Assembly: GCA_000583135.1 (NCBI GenBank)
Contig: JFBG01000007.1
Span: forward strand, 36,079 to 100,078
Source: Thioalkalivibrio sp. HK1
GTDB taxonomy: Bacteria; Pseudomonadota; Gammaproteobacteria; HK1
Direction: 5' to 3'
Length of the DNA stretch: 64,000 bases
In this document: one piece after another, positions 44,488 through 54,942 of the stretch
Position numbering within the stretch: the first letter of the stretch is position 1
Layout: every line of letters starts with the position of its first letter
The notes under the pieces: model-generated
Database searches by the model: none
The model's input: only the letters and a program-made list of their open reading frames with translations
What the model was told of the DNA's origin: nothing
Translations under genes and position numbers: made by a program

Positions 44488-45876
44488 ATGCCGAATGAAA
44501 ACCGCATGGTGTCAAAGGGCGATGGCCGCGCGCTTTTAGTCGAAGACGACGAATCCCCGGACATGGACGCCCTGTCAGAAACCGCCGCCATGGCCCTCGA
44601 AGTGGCCAAGGAACTCGGGGCGAGCGCCGCCGAGACGAGTATCCGCTGCGGAGACGGGCTCCATATTCAGGTTCGTATGGGAGAGGTCGAGACCATCGAG
44701 CATACCCAAGGCAACGACCTCGGGATCACCGTCTATTTCGGACATAGCACGGGCTCGGCCGGCAGCACCGATTTCGGCCCGAAGGCTCTGCGCGAGACCG
44801 TGGAAGCGGCCTGCCGAATCGCCCGTCATACCACCGCCGACGAATACTCGGGACTCGCCGATGCCGATTTGATGGCGGTCGATCCCCCGGATCTCGATCT
44901 CATGCATCCTTGGCCCATCGAGATGGAAGAGGCGATCGAGATCGCCCTCCAAGCCGAAGACGCCGCCCGACAATGCGACGAGCGGATCACCAACTCCGAA
45001 GGCGCGGTGATCTCCCGGCACCGCAGCACCATCGTCTACGGAAATTCGCATGGCTTTTTGGAGGGCTTCTCTCGCAGCAGCCACGGTATCGGCTGCACCG
45101 TCATCGCTCAAAATGATTCCGGTATGCAGCGCGATCACTGGTACTCGTCGGCCCGCAATCCGAAATGGCTCGAAGACCCTTCGATCATCGGTCGCACCGC
45201 GGCGCAGCGGACCTTGCGCCGTCTCGACGCCCGCAAGATATCGACCCGCAACGCCCCGGTGCTCTTCGAAGCCCAAGTCGCACGCCGATTGATCGGCCAG
45301 TTGGTCGAGGCCGTCAGCGGATCGAACTTGCACCGCAATGCCAGCTTTCTATCGGGAGCCTTGGACAAGCAAGTGATGGCCTCCCATCTGCACCTTTACG
45401 AACGGCCCCATCTGCCGGGGGGGAATGCCAGCGCGGCCTTCGATAACGAAGGGGTTGCCACCGATGATCGCGATCTGGTTCGAAACGGGGTGCTTTGCGG
45501 CTATGTGCTCGATAGTTATTCGGCGCGCAAACTCGGCACCGTCACCACCGGAAATGCGGGCGGGATACATAATCTCACGGTCGAGGCGGGGACGAAATCC
45601 TTCGACGACCTCGTGGCGGAAATGGGCGAGGGGCTGATCGTTACCGAAATGATCGGGCACGGCGCCAATATCGTCACCGGAGATCTTTCGGTCGGAGCGG
45701 TGGGATTATGGGTCGAAAACCAAGCCATCGCCTTTCCCGTCGAAGAAATCACCATCGCCGGGAATCTATCGGATATCTTCTTGGGGATCTGCGAGATCGG
45801 CAACGACATCGATTCGAAAGGGGCGATCCGAACGGGTTCGATCCTGACCGATCGCATCACGATCGCCGGGAACTGA
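44488..45876 (+). CDS. pmbA: Metalloprotease PmbA/TldE
   Basis: Subunit of the TldD/TldE protease complex, which cleaves unfolded peptides and matures microcin B17 in E. coli and CcdA. 462 residues from ATG 44488. It carries the family motifs GITVYFGHSTGSAGSTDF, ADEYSGLADADLMAV, GGNASAAFDNEGVATDDRDLV, NAGGIHNLTVEAG and ITIAGNLSDIF. TldE lacks the metal-binding HExxxH found in TldD, and none is seen here. The partner tldD is not in the window. It lies 25 bp before trpEG. Confidence 0.93.
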   Translation: MPNENRMVSKGDGRALLVEDDESPDMDALSETAAMALEVAKELGASAAETSIRCGDGLHIQVRMGEVETIEHTQGNDLGITVYFGHSTGSAGSTDFGPKALRETVEAACRIARHTTADEYSGLADADLMAVDPPDLDLMHPWPIEMEEAIEIALQAEDAARQCDERITNSEGAVISRHRSTIVYGNSHGFLEGFSRSSHGIGCTVIAQNDSGMQRDHWYSSARNPKWLEDPSIIGRTAAQRTLRRLDARKISTRNAPVLFEAQVARRLIGQLVEAVSGSNLHRNASFLSGALDKQVMASHLHLYERPHLPGGNASAAFDNEGVATDDRDLVRNGVLCGYVLDSYSARKLGTVTTGNAGGIHNLTVEAGTKSFDDLVAEMGEGLIVTEMIGHGANIVTGDLSVGAVGLWVENQAIAFPVEEITIAGNLSDIFLGICEIGNDIDSKGAIRTGSILTDRITIAGN

Positions 45877-45901
45877 AAAAAAGCGAGCGAGCCCTTTCGA
45901 T

Positions 45902-48100
45902 ATGAACGAGAGCGAGACGAAGCGCTATAAAAGCCAAGGTGGAATCACGATCACGCGAACCCTTCGCATCGTCAAAAACAGCGAGCGAGCCATCGAACGC
46001 CTCGCCAAGGCATTGGATGAGCGAAAAGGGGCGCTCCTGACCTCTTCTTTCGAATATCCGGGACGCTATACGCGCTGGGATATCGGTTTTTGCAACCCCG
46101 CCATCGAATTGACCGGCAGCGATCGCTCGTTCACCGTCGATGCTTGCAATCGACGAGGATCGGTTTTGCTTGCATCCATCGAAAATGCGCTCGAAAAAAA
46201 CCGGGATATCGAACTCGATAACGAAAGCGCCGCCGGCTCTCTTTCCGGCCGGGTGCTCCTTTCGAAAAACGAGGAATTCCCGGAGGAAATGCGCACTCGG
46301 CAGCCGACCCTGTTCTCGGTGGTGCGGGCGCTGATCGATCTTTTCAAATCCCCGAAGGATGAACACTTGGGTCTTTACGGTGCCTTCGGCTACGAACTCG
46401 CATTCCAGTTCGATCCGGTGCGCATGGCGATCCCCCGTCAAGGGGACGAACGCAATCTGGTGCTTTATCTGCCCGATGACATTCTCGTGGTCGATCACCG
46501 CCGCGAACTCGCCGCCCGCTACCTCTACGAATTCGAAGTCGAGGGCAAAAAGACGCAAGGCTTGGCCCGCAGCGGAAAGCGCACCGACTGGCAAAGGGCA
46601 AAAAGGGTGCCCTCGGACTGCGACCATGCGCCGGGGGAATATGCCGAGACCGTGCGCAAGGCGATCGAGGCCTTCCGGCAGGGGGATCTCTTCGAGGTGG
46701 TTCCGGGCCAGACCTTTTTCCATTCCTGCCCCGCTCCGCCCTCGGAAATCTACCGACGACTGAAAAAGCACAACCCCGCCCCCTACGGGGCGCTGTTCAA
46801 CTTAGGTCGCAAGGAATATCTCGTTTCCGCCTCGCCGGAGATGTATGTACGAGTCGAAGGGCGCCGGATCGAAACCTGCCCGATCTCGGGCACCATCGCC
46901 CGGGGGAAAACCCCCTTGGCCGATGCCCGTCAAATCCGCACCTTGCTCAACTCCGAAAAGGAGGAATCCGAGCTCACGATGTGCACCGATGTCGATCGCA
47001 ACGATAAATCCCGGGTCTGCGAGGCCGGTAGCATTCAGGTGATCGGACGGCGGCAAATCGAGCTCTATTCCCGGTTGATCCACACCGTCGATCATGTCGA
47101 GGGGCGCTTGCGAGAGGGATACGATGCTCTCGATGGCTTCCTCGCCCACACTTGGGCGGTTACCGTCACCGGCGCCCCGAAGCGGCATGCCATTCAATTC
47201 ATCGAAGATCACGAACGCTCCCCCCGACGCTGGTACGGAGGGGCGATCGGCTTCATCGGTTTCAACGGGAACATGAATACCGGCCTCACCTTGCGCACCA
47301 TCCGCATCATCGAGGGGGTGGCCGAAGTGCGAGCGGGGGCCACCTTGCTCTACGGCTCCGACCCGGAAACCGAGGAGGCCGAAACCCGACTGAAAGCCTC
47401 GGCACTGATCCATGCCATCGGACACGAGGATCGCAAGGAATCCTCTTCGGGTACCCAAGGACGAATCGCTGCCGGCGACGAACGACCGGGAGAGGGGCGC
47501 CGAGTGTTGATGATCGATCACGAGGATTCCTTCGTCCATACCCTGGCCGGATATCTAAGACGCACCGGGGCCGAGGTCATCACCTATCGGGCGAGCGCCG
47601 ACGGCTTTCCGAGATCGAAGATCGAGCGCGAACGAGCGGATTTGATCCTGCTCTCGCCGGGACCCGGTCGACCGCAAGACTTCGGGCTGAAACAAACGAT
47701 CGGGGCCGCCTGCGAGATGCGAACTCCCGTCTTCGGGGTTTGTTTGGGCTTGCAAGGAATCGTCGAATACTGCGGCGGAAAACTCGGCTTGCTGCCGGAG
47801 CCGATGCACGGCAAGGCCTCGATGGTCCGTGTACGAAAACCGGGCCGACTCTTCGAGGGATTGCCCGAACGCTTCGAAGGCGGCCGCTACCACTCTCTTT
47901 ATGCGGATCGGAAGCGCTTCCCAACTGATTTATCGATCACCGCCGAAAGCGACGAGGGTCTGGTGATGGCGATCGAGCACAAGGCTTTGCCCATCGCCGC
48001 GGTGCAGTTTCATCCGGAGTCGATCCTCACCCTTGCCGACGATGCCGGCTTCCGGCTGATCATGAATGTCGTTCGCAATCTGCGGGCATCGACGAGCTGA
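45902..48100 (+). CDS. trpEG: Anthranilate synthase, fused TrpE-TrpG
   Basis: Bifunctional anthranilate synthase of 732 residues converting chorismate and glutamine to anthranilate. Residues about 1-510 are component I: FRQGDLFEVVPGQTF, SPEMYVRVEGRRIETCPISGT and ELTMCTDVDRNDKSRVCE. Residues about 525-732 are the glutamine amidotransferase, with the nucleophile Cys in FGVCLGLQG and His/Glu in AVQFHPESI. Such fusions occur in rhizobia, Azospirillum and some gammaproteobacteria. Only 25 bp separates it from pmbA, leaving no room for an upstream Trp leader peptide. Its stop codon lies in a large inverted repeat. Confidence 0.94.
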   Translation: MNESETKRYKSQGGITITRTLRIVKNSERAIERLAKALDERKGALLTSSFEYPGRYTRWDIGFCNPAIELTGSDRSFTVDACNRRGSVLLASIENALEKNRDIELDNESAAGSLSGRVLLSKNEEFPEEMRTRQPTLFSVVRALIDLFKSPKDEHLGLYGAFGYELAFQFDPVRMAIPRQGDERNLVLYLPDDILVVDHRRELAARYLYEFEVEGKKTQGLARSGKRTDWQRAKRVPSDCDHAPGEYAETVRKAIEAFRQGDLFEVVPGQTFFHSCPAPPSEIYRRLKKHNPAPYGALFNLGRKEYLVSASPEMYVRVEGRRIETCPISGTIARGKTPLADARQIRTLLNSEKEESELTMCTDVDRNDKSRVCEAGSIQVIGRRQIELYSRLIHTVDHVEGRLREGYDALDGFLAHTWAVTVTGAPKRHAIQFIEDHERSPRRWYGGAIGFIGFNGNMNTGLTLRTIRIIEGVAEVRAGATLLYGSDPETEEAETRLKASALIHAIGHEDRKESSSGTQGRIAAGDERPGEGRRVLMIDHEDSFVHTLAGYLRRTGAEVITYRASADGFPRSKIERERADLILLSPGPGRPQDFGLKQTIGAACEMRTPVFGVCLGLQGIVEYCGGKLGLLPEPMHGKASMVRVRKPGRLFEGLPERFEGGRYHSLYADRKRFPTDLSITAESDEGLVMAIEHKALPIAAVQFHPESILTLADDAGFRLIMNVVRNLRASTS

Positions 48101-48127
48101 TCGACGATCCGATCGGCGATCAGCTCG
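48093..48127. repeat. 11-bp perfect inverted repeat at the trpEG stop
   Basis: CGAGCTGATCG (48093-48103) and CGATCAGCTCG (48117-48127) with a 13-nt loop. It overlaps the last codons and the TGA of trpEG. No T tract follows, so it is a 3' RNA hairpin rather than a classical terminator. Confidence 0.8.
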
Positions 48128-48144
48128 AACAAGCGATCCGACTT

Positions 48145-48169
48145 CGATACTCGAAGAAGGCGAGTATCG
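48145..48169. repeat. 9-bp perfect inverted repeat before the MFS gene
   Basis: CGATACTCG (48145-48153) and CGAGTATCG (48161-48169), loop AAGAAGG. No T tract. It is a possible operator or leader hairpin, 31 bp before the MFS start. Confidence 0.75.
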
Positions 48170-48199
48170 GGGACCGATAACGATCGAGGACTTAAGGGT

Positions 48200-49492
48200 A
48201 TGAGCGAAGAAGCCGCCGGCGTCGAGGTCGATCCTTCTTATGGCCGCAAAAGCGCAGCGGTTGGCGGGATCGATGCCTTCGAGCGCCGTCAAGATCTCTG
48301 CGCCATCGCTTTTTCGAATGTCGCCCATACCTTCACCCACCTGCTGACAGCGCTTTACGCCACCGCCGTTTTGCATTTGCCATTGGTTTTCGGCATGCCT
48401 TATGGGGAGATGCTGAGCCTTTCGAGTTTGGGGCTCGTGCTCTACGGGGTGGGAGCGTTGCCCGCAGGCTGGCTTGCGGATCGCTGGAGTCGGGCGGGAA
48501 TGATGGTGATCTTCTTTTTCGGTGTCGGGGCCGGATCCATCTTGACCGGACTGGCCGATGGGCCCGACATGATTTTCATCGGTCTGACCGTTATCGGATT
48601 GTTCGCCTCGATCTATCACCCGGTCGGCATCGCTTGGATCGTCGCCTCCGCCCGCCGAAGAGGTATCGTCCTCGGGATCAACGGCGTCTTCGGCAATATC
48701 GGCACTTCATTCGCTCCGGTTCTGGTCGGCATGACGATCGATTTTCTATCTTGGCGTGCCGCCTTTTTGATTCCCGGCATCCTGGCCATCCTCAGCGGCA
48801 TCGGATTGCTCGTCGCTTTGAAAAAGGGACTGGCCAGCGATGTCGAAAACGATCGCACCCCGACCCCGAAGGCACAGCCGGGGGCGGTCTTGCGCGTCTT
48901 CCTGATCCTGACATTGACCATGACCTGCGCCGGTTTCATCTATGCCGGACTATCCAATACGATGCCCAAGCTCTTCGAGATCGCACTGGCGGGGGATGGC
49001 GATATCAGCTATACCCGTATCGGACTTCTCGTAGGCGTCGTTTCCGCTTCGACCTCGATCTTCGGGGTCTTCGGCGGCTGGCTTGCGGATCGCCTGCCCG
49101 TACGCACCATCTATATCATCTGCTGGCTCTTGCAAATCCCGCTGCTTTTAGGGATCGTCTCGATGAGCGGGCATATCGTGATCGCCGCGATCCTGATCGT
49201 CTATGGACTCAATATCACTTTCACCGCGGCGGAGAATATACTGGTTGCCCAATACTCGCCTCAACGTTGGCGATCGGTGGCTTATGGCGCGAAATTCGCG
49301 CTGGCATTGGGCATCGCAGGTCTATCGGTCATCGTCGCCGGGGATCTATTCGATAGCCAAGGCAACTTCGATATGTTCTATATCATCTTGGGACTTGCAG
49401 CCATCTCGGCCACGATCGCCTGCATTTTGCTCCCGAGAGAAAGTGCTTCCACGAGAGTCGTCGAACAGCCATCCCTCAATACATCGAACTGA
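48200..49492 (+). CDS. MFS transporter
   Basis: Major facilitator of 430 residues with about twelve hydrophobic helices. It opens with a soluble lead and FSNVAHTFTHLLTALYATAVL. The loop 2-3 motif A is GWLADRWSRAGMM, repeated in the second half as GGWLADRLPVRTIY, and HPVGIAWIVASARRRG lies in the middle. The general pattern resembles the fosmidomycin-resistance (Fsr) subgroup of MFS exporters, but the substrate cannot be assigned. It is convergent with the rplQ end of the ribosomal block. Confidence 0.85.
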   Translation: MSEEAAGVEVDPSYGRKSAAVGGIDAFERRQDLCAIAFSNVAHTFTHLLTALYATAVLHLPLVFGMPYGEMLSLSSLGLVLYGVGALPAGWLADRWSRAGMMVIFFFGVGAGSILTGLADGPDMIFIGLTVIGLFASIYHPVGIAWIVASARRRGIVLGINGVFGNIGTSFAPVLVGMTIDFLSWRAAFLIPGILAILSGIGLLVALKKGLASDVENDRTPTPKAQPGAVLRVFLILTLTMTCAGFIYAGLSNTMPKLFEIALAGDGDISYTRIGLLVGVVSASTSIFGVFGGWLADRLPVRTIYIICWLLQIPLLLGIVSMSGHIVIAAILIVYGLNITFTAAENILVAQYSPQRWRSVAYGAKFALALGIAGLSVIVAGDLFDSQGNFDMFYIILGLAAISATIACILLPRESASTRVVEQPSLNTSN

Positions 49493-49500
49493 AATATCGG

Positions 49501-49524
49501 CCGAGGATTCTCAATCCGCCTCGG
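49501..49524. terminator. Weak hairpin between convergent MFS gene and rplQ
   Basis: CCGAGG and CCTCGG around a 12-nt loop. Neither strand has a T tract, so any terminator function is doubtful. Confidence 0.3.
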
Positions 49525-49586
49525 ATAGGGAAGGATATTCCATCGAATATTCGTTCAGGCGCTCTTTCCAATACTCGCTATCGAGA

Positions 49587-49988
49587 TCAGGACGATTCAT
49601 CGCCGGAAACGGGAGTTCCCTCTTCCGAGCGAGAGCCATCGACCAATTGAACATAGGCCATCATCGCCTTGTCGCCGGCGCGGTAGCCACATTTGATGAT
49701 CCGTAGGTATCCACCCGGACGTGCACGATAGCGCGGACCGAGTGTCGAGAAGAGTTTTTGAACGCATTCTTTATCGCGTATCCGGGCAAAAGCGATGCGT
49801 CGATTGGCAACGCTGTCGGTCTTCGCCCGGGTGATGAGAGGCTCGATAAAACCCCGCAGCTCCTTCGCCTTGGGCAATGTGGTCCGGATCATCTCATGCT
49901 TGACAAGAGAAGCGGACATATTGCGAAACATGGCGTGATAGTGGCTTCGGCTGCGATTGAGATGTCGGCCGGATTTTCGATGCCGCAT
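49587..49988 (-). CDS. rplQ: 50S ribosomal protein L17
   Basis: L17 of 133 residues: [50 protein letters not shown] and [26 protein letters not shown]. The homology-defined start is 49988. Last gene of the alpha operon. The spacer to rpoA is unusually long (230 bp) and holds a 15-bp tandem repeat. Confidence 0.97.
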   Translation of the reverse strand: MRHRKSGRHLNRSRSHYHAMFRNMSASLVKHEMIRTTLPKAKELRGFIEPLITRAKTDSVANRRIAFARIRDKECVQKLFSTLGPRYRARPGGYLRIIKCGYRAGDKAMMAYVQLVDGSRSEEGTPVSGDESS

Positions 49989-50117
49989 AGTCTGATACCC
50001 GATGATGAAAAAAATGCGAATCGGAGATTTCGCGAAAAGTTGAAACCAAGAACGCCCGACCGGCCTTGTATGGAATCCGAAGTGACAGCGGATGCCTTTC
50101 AAACGAATCGGCTCACC

Positions 50118-50192
50118 GCCGATACATTCGATGCTGATACCTTCGATGCCGATTCCATCGATGCCGATTCCATCGATGCCGATAGATTCGAT
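50118..50192. repeat. Five tandem 15-bp units between rpoA and rplQ
   Basis: Units GCCGATxxxxTCGAT at 50118, 50133, 50148, 50163 and 50178. The third and fourth are identical; the others differ at two to four positions. It lies within the rpoA-rplQ spacer and is open in one frame on each strand because the unit length is a multiple of three. Confidence 0.9.
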
Positions 50193-50218
50193 ACCGCTTG
50201 GCGCTAGGTGGCTTTCGC

Positions 50219-51217
50219 TCAATACCTGATCTGTATGCCCTTGGGCGGCCAATTCTCGATTTTCATGCCGAGTTTGAGCCCCTTGGAGGCCAAGGCATCC
50301 TTGATCTCGTTGAGAGTCTTCTTGCCGAGGTTGGGGGTTTTCAGCAACGCAGTCTCGGTGCGATTGACCAGATCGCCGATATGATGGATGCCCTCCGCTT
50401 TGAGGCAATTGACCGACCGCTGCCCCTTGAGATCGAGCTCGTCGATCGGCATCAAATAGACCGGATCGATTTTATTCTCGGCCTCTTGCGGAGAGGGCAG
50501 CGCGGACTCTTCGTCTCCTTGCGATGCCACCGATGCCGAAAGCTGCTCTTGCATCAAACGCACGGCTTCGCGCATCGCCTCCTCGGCGGTGATCGTCCCG
50601 TTGGTCTTGATATCGACGATCAACTTGTCGAGATTCGTACGCGATCCCCCGCGCGTGGTATCCACCACATACGAGACCCGACGGATCGGAGAGAACGAGG
50701 CATCGAGCAGAAGTTTGCCGATGGACCGATGGGACTTGGCTCCGGTGCGAGCGGATACCGGCTGATAGCCCCTTCCGCGCTCGACCTTCATCGTCATGTC
50801 CAAGGCGCCCCCTTCCCTCAAGGTGGCGATCTCGTGATCCTCGTTGATGATCTCGACATCGTGATCGACCACGATATCGCTTGCAAGCACCTTGCACGGT
50901 CCCTTCTTGTTGATCGTCAGATCCGATTCATCACGCGTGTGCATACGTACGGCCAATCCCTTGATATTCAGCAGGATGTCCATTACGTCCTCGTGCACAC
51001 CCTCGATCGTCTCGTAGTCATGCGCCACCTTTTCGATACTCACCTCGGTCACCGCGGACCCGGGCATCGAGGACAGCAAGATCCGACGCAAGGCATTGCC
51101 CAACGTATGGCCAAATCCCCGCTCCAAAGGCTCGATGGTGATTTTCGCCTCGTTCTTCCCGGTCTCTTGGACCAAGAAGGGTCTCGGTTTCAAAAGCTCG
51201 ATCGAACTTTCATCCAT
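50219..51217 (-). CDS. rpoA: DNA-directed RNA polymerase subunit alpha
   Basis: RNA polymerase alpha, 332 residues. The N-terminal assembly domain has [35 protein letters not shown], a linker follows, and the C-terminal DNA- and activator-binding domain has [43 protein letters not shown]. The start [12 protein letters not shown] matches the gammaproteobacterial start region. Ends with PKGIQIRY. Part of the alpha operon after rpsD. Confidence 0.97.
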   Translation of the reverse strand: MDESSIELLKPRPFLVQETGKNEAKITIEPLERGFGHTLGNALRRILLSSMPGSAVTEVSIEKVAHDYETIEGVHEDVMDILLNIKGLAVRMHTRDESDLTINKKGPCKVLASDIVVDHDVEIINEDHEIATLREGGALDMTMKVERGRGYQPVSARTGAKSHRSIGKLLLDASFSPIRRVSYVVDTTRGGSRTNLDKLIVDIKTNGTITAEEAMREAVRLMQEQLSASVASQGDEESALPSPQEAENKIDPVYLMPIDELDLKGQRSVNCLKAEGIHHIGDLVNRTETALLKTPNLGKKTLNEIKDALASKGLKLGMKIENWPPKGIQIRY

Positions 51218-51321
51218 CGTCGGCCTCCCGCTGCCAAGATTGGTGTTTTCAAGGAGTTTCGAAGTGGCTCCCATATCCCATACGGAACGGTCGCCTCCTG
51301 CTGCTTCGAGCATCGTCGCGA

Positions 51322-51945
51322 TTATTTGGAGTAGAGCTCGACGACGAGCTGCTCGTTGATATCCGGTGGAAGATCCGCACGCTCGGGAGGGGATTTGAAA
51401 ATGCCCTCCATCTTCGAAGTATCCACGTCCACCCAATCCGGAAAACCGTATTGCTCGGCGAGCGTCAGGGAATCCTGGATGCGTTGCTGTTTTTTGGACT
51501 TTTCCCGAATCGCCACCACATCGTCGGCCTTGACATGATAGGAAGGGATATTGACGCATCGTCCGTTGACGGTCACCGCCTTGTGGCTGACCAATTGACG
51601 GCTCTCGGCCCGGGTCGCCCCGAAGCCCATACGATAGACCACGTTATCCAAGCGGCATTCGAGCAAGCGCAGAAGATTTCCGCCGGATGCCCCTTTCAAG
51701 CGCGCCGCCTCTTTGTAGTAGTTCCGAAACTGCCGCTCGAGAACCCCGTAGATCCGCCGCAGTTTTTGCTTTGCCCTTAACTGCAACGCATAGTCCGAGG
51801 CGCGACGCTGACGCCGCGCTCCGTGCTGCCCCGGGGGAGTCTCGAGCTTGCATTTCGAATCCAACGATCGCGAGCGACTCGTGAGCATGAGATCCGACCC
51901 CTCGCGCCGGCTGAGTCGGCAGCGAGGACCTGTATACCTTGCCAT
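51322..51945 (-). CDS. rpsD: 30S ribosomal protein S4
   Basis: 16S rRNA-binding primary assembly protein of 207 residues. [52 protein letters not shown], and the S4 domain [32 protein letters not shown] are seen. These are zinc-free, gammaproteobacterial-type sequences. Placement between rpsK and rpoA argues against Alphaproteobacteria, where rpsD lies elsewhere. In E. coli S4 represses this operon; no such site was identified here. Confidence 0.97.
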   Translation of the reverse strand: MARYTGPRCRLSRREGSDLMLTSRSRSLDSKCKLETPPGQHGARRQRRASDYALQLRAKQKLRRIYGVLERQFRNYYKEAARLKGASGGNLLRLLECRLDNVVYRMGFGATRAESRQLVSHKAVTVNGRCVNIPSYHVKADDVVAIREKSKKQQRIQDSLTLAEQYGFPDWVDVDTSKMEGIFKSPPERADLPPDINEQLVVELYSK

Positions 51946-51976
51946 CGTCTTCTCCGATGTTTTTTACGAACGGGTC

Positions 51977-52366
51977 TCAAACACGCCGCTTTTTGGGGGC
52001 GCGACAACCATTATGCGGAATCGGAGTGACATCCGATATACCGGTGATTTTCAAAAAGCCCGAATTATGCAATGCCCGCACGACGGATTCCCGCCCCGGG
52101 CCGGGACCCCGGATCATCACTTCCAGGGTTTTCAATCCATATTCCCTGACCGTCTCGCAGGCCTTGGCGGCGGCGATCTGCGCCGCGAAGGGCGTGCTTT
52201 TGCGCGATCCCTTGAAACCATTGGCCCCGGCGCTCGACGACGCCAAGGTATTGCCTTGTCGATCGGTGATGGTGATCACCGTATTGTTGAACGAGGCATG
52301 GACATGGGCGATGCCGTCGGTGACGGTATGCCGTATCTTTTTCTTTTTACTGCGAGTCTTGGCCAT
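51977..52366 (-). CDS. rpsK: 30S ribosomal protein S11
   Basis: S11 of 129 residues, platform of the 30S subunit. [46 protein letters not shown] and [15 protein letters not shown] are diagnostic. Between rpsM and rpsD in the alpha operon. Confidence 0.98.
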   Translation of the reverse strand: MAKTRSKKKKIRHTVTDGIAHVHASFNNTVITITDRQGNTLASSSAGANGFKGSRKSTPFAAQIAAAKACETVREYGLKTLEVMIRGPGPGRESVVRALHNSGFLKITGISDVTPIPHNGCRAPKKRRV

Positions 52367-52384
52367 GATCCGATATCTCGATGA

Positions 52385-52741
52385 TCAGCGCTTGATCGGT
52401 TTTCTCGGCCCCTTACGGGTACGAGCGTTGGTATGGGTGCGCTGTCCGCGCAACGGCAACCCGCGACGATGACGGATTCCTCGATAGCAGCCGAGATCCA
52501 TCAACCGCTTGATATTCATCGCCACCTCCCGACGCAGATCACCCTCGGTGGCGTTATTCGATACTTCCTTGCGCAATATGTCGAGTTGCGAATCGTCGAG
52601 ATCGCGCACAACGGTCTCGGGATTGATTCCGGTTGCCGTGCAAATTCGCAGGGCGCGGGTGCGGCCAATCCCGTAGATATGCGTCAGCGCTATCCAGATG
52701 TGCTTTCGGTCCGGAATGTTGATACCGGCGATGCGAGCCAT
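52385..52741 (-). CDS. rpsM: 30S ribosomal protein S13
   Basis: S13 of 118 residues, head of the 30S subunit and contact to L5. [60 protein letters not shown] and the [11 protein letters not shown] tail are seen. First gene of the alpha group after rpmJ. Confidence 0.98.
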   Translation of the reverse strand: MARIAGINIPDRKHIWIALTHIYGIGRTRALRICTATGINPETVVRDLDDSQLDILRKEVSNNATEGDLRREVAMNIKRLMDLGCYRGIRHRRGLPLRGQRTHTNARTRKGPRKPIKR

Positions 52742-52797
52742 GACTGTCAGATCTCCTGTTATCTTAAAAAACGAGGCATGCGGCCCCGAGGGCCTTT

Positions 52798-52911
52798 TTA
52801 GCCTTGCCTTTGCTTATGACGTGCATCCTTGCATATCACGCGCACGGTTCGATTGCGCCGAACGATTTTGCAATTCCGACACAGTTTTTTGACCGATGCT
52901 CTCACTTTCAC
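52798..52911 (-). CDS. rpmJ: 50S ribosomal protein L36
   Basis: L36 of 37 residues: [20 protein letters not shown], then [17 protein letters not shown]. The zinc ligands Cys11, Cys14 and Cys27 plus His32 are present, so this is the zinc-containing form. The start is GTG at 52911. The position between secY and rpsM is the gammaproteobacterial arrangement. Confidence 0.95.
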   Translation of the reverse strand: MKVRASVKKLCRNCKIVRRNRTVRVICKDARHKQRQG

Positions 52912-52935
52912 GATTGCTCTCCAACGATTCGATGA

Positions 52936-54300
52936 TCAGCGGGGAACCCCTGCGCCTCGGCTATAACCCTTGAGGTTGGCCTTGCGCAGCAGTCCTTCGT
53001 ATTGATGGGACATCAGATGCGATTGCACCTGGGCCATGAAATCCATGGTCACGACGACGATGATCAACAAGGAAGTGCCGCCGAAGTAAAAAGGGACGTT
53101 CCAATTGACGATCATGAACTCCGGCAACAAACAAACCAATGCGATATACCCTGCGCCGAATACCGTCAACTTGGTCATCACGCCGTCGATATATTGCGCC
53201 GTTTGATCCCCGGGCCTGCGACCGGGAATGAACGCTCCGGATTTGCGCAGATTATCGGCGGTCTCCTTGGGATCGAAAACCAATGCGGTATAGAAAAAGC
53301 AAAAGAAAATGATCGCCGCGGCATAGAGCATCACGTAGATCGGCTGCCCCGGCTGCATCGTAGTGGAGAGATCCCGCAGCCAGACCATCCCCTCGGCGCT
53401 ACCGAACCAACCCGCCAAAGTACCGGGGAATAAAATGATGCTCGAAGCGAAGATCGGCGGTATCACTCCCGCCATATTCAGTTTGAGCGGCAGATGACTG
53501 CTCTGTCCGGCATAGACCCGACGGCCGACCTGTCGCCGGGCGTAGTTGACGGTGATACGACGCTGTCCGCGCTCGACGAAAACGACGAAAGCCGTCACCG
53601 CCAAGGCCAAGAAGAGCAAGAAGAGGACGATCATCACGCTCAACTCGCCGGTACGAGCGAGTTCCAAGGTGCCGCCGATGGCCGATGGCAACCCCGCGAC
53701 GATCCCCGCGAAGATGATGATCGAAATACCGTTTCCGATCCCGCGCTCGCTGACCTGTTCGCCGAGCCACATCAAGAACATCGTCCCCGCCACCAAACTG
53801 GTCACCGCGGTGATACGAAAGCCCCAACCGGGATCGATGACCACCTGTAAATTCCCCGCCTGTTGGGCCTCGAGGGCGATCGCCACCCCCAAGGATTGGA
53901 ACAAAGCCAGAGCGACCGTTCCATAACGGGTATAGCGGGTGATCTTGCGCCGACCCGATTCACCCTCCTTGCGCATCTCCTTGAGTCGAGGATCGACATG
54001 GGAGAGAAGCTGCATGATGATCGAGGCCGAGATATAAGGCATGATGCCGATGGCGAAGATCGAAAATCTCTCGAGCGCCCCGCCCGAGAACATGTTGAAC
54101 ATGTCAAGAATCGTGCCCCTTTGCTGTTCGAAGAGGGCATCGAGGGCGATGGGGTCGATCCCCGGGACCGGAATGAAGGTCCCCAGCCGGAAAACCACGA
54201 GGGCTCCGAGCACGAAGAGGAGGCGGGCTTTGAGCTCGCTGGAAGTCCCCCCCGAACCGGGAAGGATACCCCCCGAAGACTGTTTTTTACTCTTTGCCAT
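52936..54300 (-). CDS. secY: Preprotein translocase subunit SecY
   Basis: Channel subunit of the Sec translocon, 454 residues with ten expected membrane helices. [84 protein letters not shown] and the C-terminal [22 protein letters not shown] are seen. Six bp after rplO, the usual spc-operon position. Confidence 0.97.
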   Translation of the reverse strand: MAKSKKQSSGGILPGSGGTSSELKARLLFVLGALVVFRLGTFIPVPGIDPIALDALFEQQRGTILDMFNMFSGGALERFSIFAIGIMPYISASIIMQLLSHVDPRLKEMRKEGESGRRKITRYTRYGTVALALFQSLGVAIALEAQQAGNLQVVIDPGWGFRITAVTSLVAGTMFLMWLGEQVSERGIGNGISIIIFAGIVAGLPSAIGGTLELARTGELSVMIVLFLLFLALAVTAFVVFVERGQRRITVNYARRQVGRRVYAGQSSHLPLKLNMAGVIPPIFASSIILFPGTLAGWFGSAEGMVWLRDLSTTMQPGQPIYVMLYAAAIIFFCFFYTALVFDPKETADNLRKSGAFIPGRRPGDQTAQYIDGVMTKLTVFGAGYIALVCLLPEFMIVNWNVPFYFGGTSLLIIVVVTMDFMAQVQSHLMSHQYEGLLRKANLKGYSRGAGVPR

Positions 54301-54306
54301 GGAGGA

Positions 54307-54741
54307 TCAATCCTCGACGCTTCCGCCACCGGACTCGATTGCCGCCTTGGCCCCCTTCGAAACGGGAATGCCGCGAACGGTATAGGCTTGGGTCAAACTC
54401 CCCTCGCCGTAAATCTTGACGTATTTGATATTCTTTCGAATCAGCCCCGCTTTTTTGAGACTATCGATGGTGATGACGGTCTCACCACAGCCTTCGAGGG
54501 CACTGATGCGCAGATTGCGACGAAAAAGGGATTTACGCGAAGTGAATCCGAATTTCGGCAGCCGTCGCTGCAAAGGCATCTGCCCCCCTTCGAAACCCTT
54601 GCGCACCGATCCGCCGGCACGGGACTTCTGCCCCTTATGCCCGCGACCGCAAGTCTTGCCGAGCCCGGAAGCCGCACCGCGACCGCAGCGTTTGCGCTCG
54701 CGCTTGGCCCCTTTGGGAGAGCGGATATCGTTGAGCTGCAT
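54307..54741 (-). CDS. rplO: 50S ribosomal protein L15
   Basis: L15 of 144 residues: MQLNDIRSPKGAKRERKRCGRGAASGLGKTCGRGHKGQKSRAGG, then FEGGQMPLQRRLPKFGF. The lysine-, arginine- and glycine-rich N-terminal tail reaches into 23S rRNA. Three bp after rpmD. Confidence 0.97.
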   Translation of the reverse strand: MQLNDIRSPKGAKRERKRCGRGAASGLGKTCGRGHKGQKSRAGGSVRKGFEGGQMPLQRRLPKFGFTSRKSLFRRNLRISALEGCGETVITIDSLKKAGLIRKNIKYVKIYGEGSLTQAYTVRGIPVSKGAKAAIESGGGSVED

Positions 54742-54744
54742 CGT

Positions 54745-54939
54745 TCAGACCTCCTCGACATCGAGAAGATAGGCCACCTTGTTGATCATCCCCCGGGTGC
54801 AGGGCGTATCCTCGATCACCTTGCTGTGCCGAATGCGCCGAAGACCGAGTCCGCGCACGCAAGCCCGATGGCTTTTCAAACGCCCGTTGACACTCTTTCG
54901 CAATGTGACCTTCACTTTCTTCGTCGCTCCATCACTCAT
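54745..54939 (-). CDS. rpmD: 50S ribosomal protein L30
   Basis: L30 of 64 residues with [56 protein letters not shown]. The first eight residues (MSDGATKK) are a short extra lead. Between rpsE and rplO. Confidence 0.95.
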   Translation of the reverse strand: MSDGATKKVKVTLRKSVNGRLKSHRACVRGLGLRRIRHSKVIEDTPCTRGMINKVAYLLDVEEV

Positions 54940-54942
54940 GGC

